The notes: generated by a model not told the origin, from the letters alone. A stretch of 14,636 bases of DNA from Candidatus Woesearchaeota archaeon (GCA_023701075.1 JAMPXQ010000020.1:1-14636); one strand, 5' to 3'; counted from the first letter of the stretch, positions 5,042 to 12,590 are shown. Translations and numbers: made by a program.

Positions 5042-7711
5042 ATGAAAAGATTGCTCTTGTTGATGCTTATTAGTCTGATAGTCCTATCATGTGTATCATC
5101 GTATATAGATCCAGGTCAATATAACCCTCCAACAAATCCTTCTCCGGTTCCTTATTATCCGCCCAGTCAACCAGTGCCGCCAAGTCCGGCTGTCACAGCA
5201 AGCTGTGGGACCGTGACCGCAGATGTGATTCTTGATGAGGACAAGAATGTCACAGGTACATGTTTTATAATAGGTGCTGACAATATCATGATAGATGGAA
5301 ATGGTCATGTCTTGACAGGTGATAATACTGGGGTAGGGGTATCTAATCCTAATGGATATGACAACATTCAGGTAAAAAATCTAGTAATAAAGAGATTTAA
5401 GACAGGGATAGAATTCAAGAAATCAGCAGGTTCAGAGATAATCGGGAACACAATCGAGACTTCTGTCATAGGTGGGAATGGGATAAGGATTGATGCATCA
5501 TCGGATGTTGTAGTGTCAGATAATGAGGTGGCAACAAGTGCTCAGGGAGGGACAGGCATAGTCTTGATAGGCAGTACACAGGATGGCTTTTCAGATAGAG
5601 GCATAGTCTCAGATAATACTATCATTACAAAAGGGCCATATGCATATGGTATCGATATCAGGTCATCCGCTTCTTCAAAAGCCCAAGGGAATGATATATC
5701 TACAAGTGGGCAGTATGGGATAGGGATAATTTTCTTATCTGTTAATGATGGCGAAGTCAGTGATAATAAGGTGACACTGTCAGGCACAGATGCATCCGGC
5801 ATAAAGCTTATGATGGGGTCTTTAAGGAATGATGTGCATGATAATGATATCGCAATAAACGGCAAAAGGAACTATGGCATTGCTTTAGAAGGGACAGGAT
5901 ACAATCAATATGAGCCAAAGGAGAATATCATCCAGTCTAATAAAGTCCTAGGCCAGACTGATTCATCAGGGATACTCTTGAAATTTTCTTCAGGTAACAT
6001 AGTAAAAAATAATGGATTCAATTTGAATGGTGGAGCTAGGAGTGCAGGTATCCTCATTGCTGATTCTCATGAGAACACGCTTAAAGAAAATAGGATAACA
6101 TCACCAAAGGATTGGGATCTGTATATGAGTGGTGTCGGCGGGCCATTTGCATCAGGAGAAGGGAACTCATATCAGCAGATACTATTAGATGATACAATTT
6201 TTGAGACAGAAAGAATGGCATATGTCAATATCAATCATGAAGATGAAAAGAAGACGATCTTTCCGACAGTTCTTCCGGATTTTGAAGGTATGAACGCAGG
6301 AGGATATATGCTTATATCTAGCTATAGTAACAATCCTGGGTATGCAAGCATCAAGTATTCTTATGAAGAAGATAATGGCCTGAATGAAAGCACTTTGGTG
6401 CTTTATAGGCTAGATGAGACTGCAAAAAAATGGGTTGGATTCAGTGGAGCGATGATTGATGCAGATTCTAATATGATAATTACAGGTTTGATAACTTTCC
6501 CCTATAATGGGAAGGACTGGGTGCATGTGGCAGCATTCGGTCAAGAGAATAAAGCGTCAGAGATTGTTGTGGATCAGGAAGAGAACGAAAATGCACAGGA
6601 TGAGGATTTGGATCTAAATGAGACTGAGGCTGCACAGAATGGAACTGATGGTGGCAATAGCACAGGGTATAATATCACAATCGGGATAGGGATCAATGGC
6701 ACTGCATCAGAAAATAATGGGACAGAAGAGGATAATTCAACAACAATTGAAGAAAATGAGGAAGATGAGGATTTGGATTTGAATGAGACTGGTGAATCTG
6801 ATGATGAAAACAATGGGTCTCAAGATGATGAAGAGGATGCAAAAGACCACGCCTGTCCGGTTGAGAAAGCTCTTGTCTGCCATGATTCTAAGAATGAGAT
6901 ATGTATCTCACCTTCTGCATTAGAGGCGCATCTTGACCATGGAGATAATGAAGGCATATGTATAGAAGAGAAGAAAGAAGACAAGGTCTTGCCTGTAGTC
7001 CAAAAGATGAAAAAGACAGAGATAATGACAGAAGGTACAGTCAGAAATATTGAATTCACTCTTAAAGATGAGAAAAAAGATGTCAAGGTATCTATAAAGT
7101 CAGGAAGTACTCCTCCTCCGGATGTTGAGCGGTCAAGGAGGAAGGTCTATAGTTATATCGAGATAGATCATCCTTCATTCTCAAATCAGGAGATAGCAGA
7201 TTCCAAGATGCAGTTCATGGTTGAGAGGGAGTGGGTAGATAAGCACGGCAAAAAACAGAATGTTGTCCTGAGCAAATATGAAAGCAGCTGGAGAGACCTG
7301 TCTACAAGGTATCTTAAGAGTGATTCAAAGTATTATTATTACGAAGCTCAGACTGAGGGTTTCTCCGTATTTTCAATAAATTATGATTCAGGTCCAGTAG
7401 ACGAACTTTTGATGAATTCTTCTGCAGGCGGATCGATGGACGGCAAGGAATCTGCTTGGTTTTCGAATGGCAAGAATGGTATGGCTTATATTATAGTTGC
7501 AGGTATATTAGGCCTGATTCTTATCTATATGCTTATCAAGCCAAAAAAACCTAAGATTGAGGCGAGGCCATCCGGCTATGAGACAGTCATAGGTTATGTG
7601 AAAGGGCTTAAGAATCAAGGAATGACTGATGAGGGTATCAAGAGCAGGCTGCTTGAAGCAGGCTGGAAAGAGCAAGATATAGTAAATATAATGAAACAAT
7701 GTTCTATTTGA
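5042..7711 (+). CDS. Beta-helix surface protein with PGF-pre-PGF-like domain, membrane anchored
   Basis: This 889-residue exported protein begins MKRLLLLMLISLIVLSC; the VLSC could be a lipobox-like site, though position -2 is unusual. After a Pro-rich spacer, residues ~53-362 are right-handed parallel beta-helix (PbH1/NosD-like) repeats with recurring N-x-I and G-I-x-L/I turns. A beta domain with LVLYRLDE-x-x-x-x-W follows (~395-500), then a very acidic Asn-rich linker (~505-600) holding two copies of DEDLDLNET. Residues ~603-640 form a small cysteine module with C-H, A-L-E-A-H-L-x-H-G-D and a final C. Residues ~657-784 fit a PGF-pre-PGF domain (V-L-x-K-Y, W-x-x-L-x-T, GFSVFSI). One transmembrane helix (~813-832) precedes a cytosolic UBA/SHOCT-like tail with EAGWKEQDI. 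The start was chosen for the signal peptide and ribosome site; ATG 5018 adds 8 residues. The end overlaps the convergent gene by 8 nt. Ligand or partner unknown. Confidence 0.8.
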   Translation: MKRLLLLMLISLIVLSCVSSYIDPGQYNPPTNPSPVPYYPPSQPVPPSPAVTASCGTVTADVILDEDKNVTGTCFIIGADNIMIDGNGHVLTGDNTGVGVSNPNGYDNIQVKNLVIKRFKTGIEFKKSAGSEIIGNTIETSVIGGNGIRIDASSDVVVSDNEVATSAQGGTGIVLIGSTQDGFSDRGIVSDNTIITKGPYAYGIDIRSSASSKAQGNDISTSGQYGIGIIFLSVNDGEVSDNKVTLSGTDASGIKLMMGSLRNDVHDNDIAINGKRNYGIALEGTGYNQYEPKENIIQSNKVLGQTDSSGILLKFSSGNIVKNNGFNLNGGARSAGILIADSHENTLKENRITSPKDWDLYMSGVGGPFASGEGNSYQQILLDDTIFETERMAYVNINHEDEKKTIFPTVLPDFEGMNAGGYMLISSYSNNPGYASIKYSYEEDNGLNESTLVLYRLDETAKKWVGFSGAMIDADSNMIITGLITFPYNGKDWVHVAAFGQENKASEIVVDQEENENAQDEDLDLNETEAAQNGTDGGNSTGYNITIGIGINGTASENNGTEEDNSTTIEENEEDEDLDLNETGESDDENNGSQDDEEDAKDHACPVEKALVCHDSKNEICISPSALEAHLDHGDNEGICIEEKKEDKVLPVVQKMKKTEIMTEGTVRNIEFTLKDEKKDVKVSIKSGSTPPPDVERSRRKVYSYIEIDHPSFSNQEIADSKMQFMVEREWVDKHGKKQNVVLSKYESSWRDLSTRYLKSDSKYYYYEAQTEGFSVFSINYDSGPVDELLMNSSAGGSMDGKESAWFSNGKNGMAYIIVAGILGLILIYMLIKPKKPKIEARPSGYETVIGYVKGLKNQGMTDEGIKSRLLEAGWKEQDIVNIMKQCSI
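6599..6791 (+). repeat. Near-identical 28-nt repeats in the acidic linker
   Basis: The 28-nt segments at 6599-6626 and 6764-6791 both encode DEDLDLNET and differ at two bases, both in one leucine codon (CTA versus TTG). They are 165 nt (55 codons) apart, so expansion or loss between them would keep the reading frame. Confidence 0.7.
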
Positions 7712-9635
7712 GTTTCTCTTTAGCTGCTTTTATCTCTTCATATAGCCTGACGATGAAGCTATGGATCTTTTTTTTGTCTTCGTAGTTCAATCCGTGGAAC
7801 TTGGCAGTTATATTATTATATAGTTCCAGTGCAGTAGGGAGGTCGTCTTCCATGATAGAGCTTTCAGCATCCCTGATGAGCGCAAATATGAGTTCAGTTC
7901 CGGATATCCTCTTGTCATCTTTTATTATCTCTTTTGATTTCACAGGCTCTTCGCTTGTGAGCCCAAGTATAGCCTTGAATTCAGAGATCATGGCAAGCAT
8001 CTCTTCTTTGGATACATTTTTCCCTGAATATTCAATCTCAAGGCCCCTGTCAAAGAACCTGAAAAGAACTTTCTTGAAGGTTTGGCTGATTTTGGTAGAT
8101 TCTATCTCTTTCTTCAATTCTTCATATGTGAATTCATATTTGAGGCTGAAAAGTTCCTTGAAGAACCTTCTAATCAAAGTGACGAAGAGGAGGATGACTT
8201 TTTCTATTGGCTCAGTTAGGAGCATCCTTTCGACTTTTTCCAGGTCATCAAGGAGGGACTGCGTGATCTTTGTCTGGAGCAGCAATTTTCTTTCATATTC
8301 CAGGATATGTTTTTTCCTCACATTTTTCTTCAGATGTGTATATGATTTTTTTAGGCTATAAACCAGTAATAGCACTATGATAAGCGAGAGCAGCCAGAAC
8401 CAGAAAAGATTTCTTTCACCTAATGGTTTTTCTAATGCGGCACAGTCTCGGCAGTTTCCGCCGCAGTCAGGAATGCTAGTCAGGTTTTTAGTGCAGTCTT
8501 CATTGTTGTTGCATATCCTGTCATAGCAGCTTTCTTTCTTGTATTCGCATGGCTTGCAGTCTCCGCCGCAATCAGGTATTGCAGTTGCTCCGCTGAGGCA
8601 GTCTTCATTGTTGTTGCATATGTTGTCATAGCAGGTTCCGCAAGGTTCGCACACTCCGCCGCAGTCGATGCCTTCTTCATTGTTCCCTTTAATTCCATCA
8701 TAGCAGGTTGAAGTGAATTCACAGGGCATAGTGACATTGGGTTTTCCGATGTTGCTTGAGCAGTTCTTGGTGTCAAAGCATTCTCTTCTCATGAGTCCTT
8801 CAGGAAGGCATCTTCCCCAAGGTTGGCAATACCATTTCGGGATGCACATATTGGAAAAACCGCCTCCTCCCCCTCCTCCTCCACCGCCGCCGCTTCCGCC
8901 TCCTGTAGCATCCTGTGAACTGGATGTTTGTCTTATTTTGATTCTGAATGTAGTGGATGTGTTGGCAAGGTATGGGTCCCAGGCAAAGAATATTATATCT
9001 TCAGTTCCATAGTAGCTGGAATTAGGCCTCACGATGAACTGATTGCCGCTAGTGAGGCTTACAGATATATGGCTGCTGTAGGTGAATGTATATGTTATCG
9101 GGTCTCCATCCAAATCAGCAAAGAAGTTATCAAGGTCAGGGCCTGTGAAGATAGTATCCTGGTTTATTGTCGTGTTTGGGATAGGCTGTGTGAGATGAGG
9201 AGGGCTGTTCCAATTTTTTATGACTTCTAGCGTGGCTATCGTGCTATCATAATAATTTTCGCATCCGGTGTCATCCAAGACATCAATGACGAACGTATAG
9301 TTGCCTCTTTGTGTGATATCAGGGGTGAAATTTATGATCCCTTCGGGAGTTATATTGAATAGTTCTGTAGAATTGATGAATGTCACTTCAAAGATCAGTT
9401 CCTGTCCGGCGTCTTCATCAGTGGCGTTGACCTGGCAATAGAATTCTTCATCTATATTGATTTCATCGGAACAAGTATAGTTCAGCCTAGGCGGGTGATT
9501 TATGCACAGTCTTATCTCTCCTGCAACTTTAGGGATGAGATGCTCAGATTTCTGGAAAAGAGTCAAGAAAGAGCCGAATTGTACGATAAGGATGAATATG
9601 TAGCAGATCAGGAGCGTTGAAATGATCTTTTTCAT
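7704..9635 (-). CDS. Cadherin/TSP1-like/cysteine-repeat membrane protein with cytosolic helical tail
   Basis: This 643-residue protein has an N-terminal signal/anchor segment (~5-28). Two cadherin-like modules (~45-240) share the phrase I-I-N-F-T-P with the giant surface protein. A Gly tract (residues 245-259) leads to a thrombospondin-1-like segment with W-Y-C-x-x-W-x-x-C (~265-290). Three cysteine units follow, from residues 311, 335 and 370 to 398, each starting CYD and ending with CGG-x-C-x-x-C; the last two are a 35-codon duplication. A transmembrane helix (~409-429) is followed by ~210 cytosolic residues: a charged coiled-coil-prone part, a compact helical domain with YTYEEL-like and Y-S-G-K-N-V-S-K-E-E motifs resembling DUF4129-type tails, and a TPR-like end with TALELYNNI. 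It is last in a minus-strand run behind two small membrane proteins (22-nt gap) and also has its own TATA box. It may link a surface ligand to cytosolic partners; this is inferred. Confidence 0.75.
   Translation of the reverse strand: MKKIISTLLICYIFILIVQFGSFLTLFQKSEHLIPKVAGEIRLCINHPPRLNYTCSDEINIDEEFYCQVNATDEDAGQELIFEVTFINSTELFNITPEGIINFTPDITQRGNYTFVIDVLDDTGCENYYDSTIATLEVIKNWNSPPHLTQPIPNTTINQDTIFTGPDLDNFFADLDGDPITYTFTYSSHISVSLTSGNQFIVRPNSSYYGTEDIIFFAWDPYLANTSTTFRIKIRQTSSSQDATGGGSGGGGGGGGGGGFSNMCIPKWYCQPWGRCLPEGLMRRECFDTKNCSSNIGKPNVTMPCEFTSTCYDGIKGNNEEGIDCGGVCEPCGTCYDNICNNNEDCLSGATAIPDCGGDCKPCEYKKESCYDRICNNNEDCTKNLTSIPDCGGNCRDCAALEKPLGERNLFWFWLLSLIIVLLLVYSLKKSYTHLKKNVRKKHILEYERKLLLQTKITQSLLDDLEKVERMLLTEPIEKVILLFVTLIRRFFKELFSLKYEFTYEELKKEIESTKISQTFKKVLFRFFDRGLEIEYSGKNVSKEEMLAMISEFKAILGLTSEEPVKSKEIIKDDKRISGTELIFALIRDAESSIMEDDLPTALELYNNITAKFHGLNYEDKKKIHSFIVRLYEEIKAAKEKLK
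7768..7775 (+). terminator. Possible T-tract terminator of the beta-helix gene
   Basis: A run of eight T on the plus strand begins 57 nt after the stop at 7711. Archaeal termination often uses T-tracts without a hairpin. The run also encodes lysines of the opposing gene, so it may be coincidental. Confidence 0.3.
8442..8705 (-). repeat. Cysteine-unit repeats, with 24-nt identical copies
   Basis: Three cysteine-rich units lie here. The second and third are offset by exactly 105 nt (35 codons), and a 24-nt stretch encoding the C-N-N-N-E-D-C region is identical at 8493-8516 and 8598-8621, pointing to a fairly recent in-frame tandem duplication. Confidence 0.7.
8859..8903 (-). repeat. Poly-glycine GGN tract
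   Basis: Fifteen codons encode GGG, one Ser, then eleven Gly with mixed third bases. It is a flexible linker between the cadherin-like modules and the cysteine-rich region. Triplet slippage would change its length without a frameshift. Confidence 0.8.
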
Positions 9636-9657
9636 CAGTCCATCTATATCTCTATGG

Positions 9658-10215
9658 CTATTTAAGTTTTGCTTCTTTTTCTATCTTGATGAGCAGGTCC
9701 ATGAGCTTTAGGAGATTCTCTTTTTCAAGGACATACCAGTCAACCCTCATAAGCAGGTAGTTCTTGTATGGTCTTATTATATGTTGGACGTTCTTGACAT
9801 TTAGGCCGCTGATCTGGAAATTTTCGTATTTTTTGAGTTTTGTCTCATCGAATTTCTTCTGTTCCTTGAATTGCAATTTTATATAAGTCCTAGGCATCCC
9901 CCAATATTCGCTGTAGCTTCTTGAGGTGAAATGGATCTGGAACCAGCTGTTCTTATGCATCCCTTCCATCCTTGGCTGCTCAAGGAACCGTGTGATGAAT
10001 TCAAATCCTATCTCATTTGCAATCCTCTTGAACCGTCTATGCATGAGATATAGGAAGATGAGGAATGCAGATGCAAGGCCTTGCATGAACACAAGTGCCA
10101 TGAATATCTCAAAGAGGACATATCCTCTCATAAAAAGGTATATCAAAGCTGAAAGGATCAGCGCATTGCAGGTGATAAAAGCGATTTCGATTAGTCTTCG
10201 TTCATTTTTTCCCAT
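9658..10215 (-). CDS. Small membrane protein of unknown function (two N-terminal TM helices)
   Basis: I do not recognise this 185-residue protein. It has a basic start (MGKNERR), two hydrophobic helices (about residues 10-28 and 32-56) that would form a hairpin, and a cytosolic part of about 125 residues. That part is rich in Lys, Arg and aromatic residues, with alternating strands (FQIHFTSRS, YIKLQF, YLLMRVDWYVL) and a C-terminal amphipathic helix. The topology, helical hairpin plus soluble alpha/beta domain, is like bacterial PH-type or YcxB-type membrane-bound domains, but no motif proves it. Its start lies 4 nt after the stop of the upstream membrane gene and the cysteine-repeat protein follows after 22 nt, so the three are probably cotranscribed. 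There is no clear Shine-Dalgarno, so translation coupling is likely. Confidence 0.7.
   Translation of the reverse strand: MGKNERRLIEIAFITCNALILSALIYLFMRGYVLFEIFMALVFMQGLASAFLIFLYLMHRRFKRIANEIGFEFITRFLEQPRMEGMHKNSWFQIHFTSRSYSEYWGMPRTYIKLQFKEQKKFDETKLKKYENFQISGLNVKNVQHIIRPYKNYLLMRVDWYVLEKENLLKLMDLLIKIEKEAKLK
9659..9665 (-). promoter_or_regulatory. Possible internal TATA box for the cysteine-repeat gene
   Basis: TTAAATA on the minus strand overlaps the stop codon of the preceding gene and is centred 27 nt upstream of the ATG at 9635, so the cysteine-repeat gene could also be transcribed on its own as a leaderless message. Confidence 0.45.
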
Positions 10216-10219
10216 TTTT

Positions 10220-10768
10220 TTACACGCTCATGATTAGACCTAGTAACGGCCCGAAAAAAGATGCATAGAGGAAGGTGAATAAGAAGCTGGTGAAGCATTT
10301 GGATAAGACCTCGAATTTTGGCTGGGTCGGGACGAACGTCCTATATAGGAAATAACCAATTGCATATATCAACCCGCCCATGCTGGCATAGACTACTACA
10401 TTTAAGCTTCCAAATATCATGACAGAGATTACAGCTCCGGCACTGAATAGGAAAAAATTTGCAAAGGTTCCGTCAGATGCTATAGACGTTGCAAAATCAA
10501 CAATCAATGTATTTATGGCAACAAGGATGATGGCTTCTTTGTATCCGATATATTTTGCCATCATTATGGCTGCAAATAAGAGTGGGTCTAATACGACAAG
10601 TTTGAGCCCGAACATGCCTCTGATATATTTACCCATATAGGTCAATATGCTGAAGACGACAATGAAAAATAATGATTTGTTCAGTTTTATGACAAAAAGC
10701 ATAAGTACTATTATTATTCCGATATTTCTTATCTTTTGAATAGTTTTCTTTCGTTTCTCGCTATCCAT
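10220..10768 (-). CDS. Multi-pass membrane protein of unknown function
   Basis: This 182-residue protein has a short basic N-terminus (MDSEKRKKTIQK) followed by about five or six hydrophobic segments; the C-terminus ends in a helix (FFGPLLGLIM). Size and topology recall MreD-like proteins or ECF-transporter S components, but no diagnostic motif is visible. It is the first gene of a minus-strand run with the two-helix membrane protein (4-nt gap) and the cysteine-repeat protein. Its TATA box is centred about 27 nt upstream, so the transcript is probably leaderless, and it is divergent from taw1. By eye its hydrophobic pattern and several positions (N-K start of the first helix pair, L-D-x-x-L-x, a central acidic D in the third segment) parallel the protein at 13528-14127, hinting at distant paralogy. 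Function not assigned. Confidence 0.7.
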   Translation of the reverse strand: MDSEKRKKTIQKIRNIGIIIVLMLFVIKLNKSLFFIVVFSILTYMGKYIRGMFGLKLVVLDPLLFAAIMMAKYIGYKEAIILVAINTLIVDFATSIASDGTFANFFLFSAGAVISVMIFGSLNVVVYASMGGLIYAIGYFLYRTFVPTQPKFEVLSKCFTSFLFTFLYASFFGPLLGLIMSV

Positions 10769-10791
10769 TAGATATGATGATTGTTCTTAAC

Positions 10792-10799
10792 TATATAAA
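10792..10799 (-). promoter_or_regulatory. TATA box of the minus-strand membrane-protein operon
   Basis: TTTATATA on the minus strand is centred about 27 nt upstream of the ATG at 10768, predicting a leaderless transcript. It shares an 89-bp intergenic region with the taw1 promoter. Confidence 0.6.
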
Positions 10800-10829
10800 C
10801 CTGATTTTTTAGCCATTCAAAATAACCTT

Positions 10830-10837
10830 TTTAAATA
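10830..10837 (+). promoter_or_regulatory. TATA box of taw1
   Basis: TTTAAATA, preceded by AAAATAACC where a BRE would lie, is centred about 25 nt upstream of the taw1 ATG at 10858, fitting a leaderless transcript. Confidence 0.6.
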
Positions 10838-10857
10838 CTTCTCAACTCCATGATTAT

Positions 10858-11874
10858 ATGCTCACAGAAAAGAAGCGCCTGGAACTTGAGAAGCAGGGAT
10901 ATAGGATTGTAGGGAATCATTCTGCTGTAAAGATCTGCGGTTGGACAAGGAATAGCCTAAGGAATAGGGGCATGTGCTATAAGAATACATTCTATGGTAT
11001 CCAGTCATGGCGCTGCGTCCAGATGTCACCGGCGCTAGAGCATTGCAATTTCAGGTGCTGGCACTGCTGGCGGGATATATCTACTGCAGCAAGGCAGTGG
11101 ACAGGCCCAATAGATGATCCAAAGGACATAGTGGATGGCTGCATCTATGAGCATGTGAAGCTCCTCTATGGGTTCCAGGGAAACGTCAATGCAAACAAGA
11201 AAAGGGTGGAGCAGATGAAGATTCCGCTCCATTTCGCGATCTCTCTGACAGGGGAACCGACGATGTATCCCAGGCTTCCGGAACTGATAGATGAGATCAA
11301 GAGAAGGGGCATGACAGGGTATTTGGTGACAAATGGCTCATTCCCAGAGATGATTGAGAAGTTAGTGGGTCATGAGCCGACACAGTTCTATCTTACATTG
11401 GCAGCGCCAAACGAAGAGATGTTCATAAAGACGACAAACCCATTGACTAAAGATGCATGGCCAAGATTCAACAAGTCACTCCAGTTGATGAAGGATCTCA
11501 ACTGTCGAAGAGTGCTTAGGCTCACCCTTACAAAAGGCCATAATATGTATAATCCAGAGGAATATGGCCGTTTCATAAAGGACCTCCACTTCGAATTTGT
11601 AGAGCTCAAAGGCTACGTGAATGTCGGCTACGCGCAATATAGGAATACGAAAGAGAATATGCCTACGCATGATGAGATAAAAGAATTTGCAGAGAAAGTG
11701 GCAAAGGCAGCAGGCCTCAAATATATCGATGAGAAGCCAGAAAGCTCAGTGGTTCTATTGATGAAAGAGGATTTCAAAGGAAGGATAATGGATTTTGAAT
11801 CAGACCTCACAGGGCCGGTTGAGATTCCAAAAGAATTTGAGCAGGAGAAAAAAGGCCTTCCGATTCTTAATTGA
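10858..11874 (+). CDS. taw1: 4-demethylwyosine synthase Taw1 (radical SAM)
   Basis: Taw1 (archaeal TYW1) condenses N1-methylguanosine at position 37 of tRNA-Phe with carbons from pyruvate to make 4-demethylwyosine, the tricyclic core of wyosine bases. The 338-residue length is normal. The radical-SAM cluster motif C-x3-C-x2-C is at C63, C67 and C70. Three more cysteines, C27, C40 and C53, are spaced 13 apart, matching the ligands of the second 4Fe-4S cluster known in Pyrococcus Taw1, each shifted by one residue. The conserved catalytic lysine follows C40 (CYK, residue 42). CYKNTFYGI, RCVQMSPA and SLTGEPTMYP are family signatures. ATG 10858 is supported by a TATA box 25 nt upstream. It is divergent from a membrane-protein operon and convergent with a phosphoesterase 36 nt away. 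It depends on a separate Trm5-type enzyme for the m1G37 substrate, not seen here. Confidence 0.93.
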   Translation: MLTEKKRLELEKQGYRIVGNHSAVKICGWTRNSLRNRGMCYKNTFYGIQSWRCVQMSPALEHCNFRCWHCWRDISTAARQWTGPIDDPKDIVDGCIYEHVKLLYGFQGNVNANKKRVEQMKIPLHFAISLTGEPTMYPRLPELIDEIKRRGMTGYLVTNGSFPEMIEKLVGHEPTQFYLTLAAPNEEMFIKTTNPLTKDAWPRFNKSLQLMKDLNCRRVLRLTLTKGHNMYNPEEYGRFIKDLHFEFVELKGYVNVGYAQYRNTKENMPTHDEIKEFAEKVAKAAGLKYIDEKPESSVVLLMKEDFKGRIMDFESDLTGPVEIPKEFEQEKKGLPILN

Positions 11875-11910
11875 GTTATATCTTGTGGTTTGTGTAATGC
11901 TGTCCAATAT

Positions 11911-12504
11911 TTAGATATCTACAGTGACGCCATCCTTCCCGGGATTTATCAGGAGCGTCCTTCCGATCTTCTGGTGTTTTCCGGCAGTCTCATGCAGATG
12001 TCCGGATATGACCAGATGCGGTTTGACATCATCGATGAACTTCTTATATGATTTGTTGCCTCGGTGTTCGCCTTCTATCTTGTCGATTTCAGTGCCATAA
12101 GGAGGCATATGCGTGACAAGGATTATCCTCTTCTTTCCTTCAGCTTCCTTTTTGAAGAATTTGTTCGCCACTTTCTCGAATTCAGGATCGTTTGTCGAGA
12201 ATCCATCCCCGCCATATCCTAGGAACACATAGTCTCCGACATGGAAAACTCCCTTATGGAGATAATTTAGGTTCTTGTATTTCTGGCAGAGATCTTTGAG
12301 GGTATCAGCATCTTCATGGTTGCCATGTATCATGAGCATGGTCTTCCCGAAAGAATCCAGGTTCTTCATGATGCCCTCGATATCCCGCTCCATCCTTGTG
12401 AAGTCTCCAGCGCAGACTATCCCATCAGCATCTTTAGCCTTGTTTCTGAGGATATTCATGCTTTCCTTGTCTCCGTGGAGATCAGCAAAAAACAAAAGTT
12501 TCAT
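11911..12504 (-). CDS. Calcineurin-like metallophosphoesterase (YfcE/MJ0936-type)
   Basis: This 197-residue protein has all five motifs of the two-metal calcineurin-like phosphoesterase fold: D-x-H as DLHGD (D8, H10), GD as AGDF (D34), GNHED (N62, H63), a histidine in VTHMPPYGT, and GHLHE near the C-terminus. Length and motif order match the small YfcE/MJ0936 phosphodiesterases, cytosolic enzymes with manganese or nickel and broad activity on phosphodiesters; the natural substrate cannot be read from sequence. No signal peptide is seen. The TATA box TTTAAATAT is centred 27 nt upstream of the ATG, so the message is likely leaderless. It is convergent with taw1 and divergent from the deacetylase operon, so appears monocistronic. 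Confidence 0.85.
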   Translation of the reverse strand: MKLLFFADLHGDKESMNILRNKAKDADGIVCAGDFTRMERDIEGIMKNLDSFGKTMLMIHGNHEDADTLKDLCQKYKNLNYLHKGVFHVGDYVFLGYGGDGFSTNDPEFEKVANKFFKKEAEGKKRIILVTHMPPYGTEIDKIEGEHRGNKSYKKFIDDVKPHLVISGHLHETAGKHQKIGRTLLINPGKDGVTVDI

Positions 12505-12526
12505 TCCAGGATTGTATTTTGACCGA

Positions 12527-12535
12527 ATATTTAAA
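12527..12535 (-). promoter_or_regulatory. TATA box of the phosphoesterase gene
   Basis: TTTAAATAT on the minus strand is centred 27 nt upstream of the ATG at 12504, as for the other leaderless genes here. Confidence 0.6.
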
Positions 12536-12581
12536 GGATTTGCTAAAAAGCCAGGTTATTCCAATAAGTTTTAACCAAAAC

Positions 12582-12590
12582 TTTATATAT
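12582..12590 (+). promoter_or_regulatory. TATA box of the deacetylase-membrane protein-cysS operon
   Basis: TTTATATAT is a strong TATA box, but it lies ~88 nt upstream of the deacetylase ATG at 12674. Transcription should start near 12613, leaving an unusual leader of about 60 nt. An ATG at 12615, close to that start, opens a 7-codon frame ending at 12638. Confidence 0.55.

Noticed and set aside
6574..7086. Serine-rich minus-strand frames
   Set aside because: They mirror the acidic linker and following region of the beta-helix gene; the composition is a complement artefact.
8713..9012. Plus-strand frame encoding a poly-proline stretch
   Set aside because: It is the complement of the poly-glycine GGN tract of the cysteine-repeat gene and has no promoter or family features.
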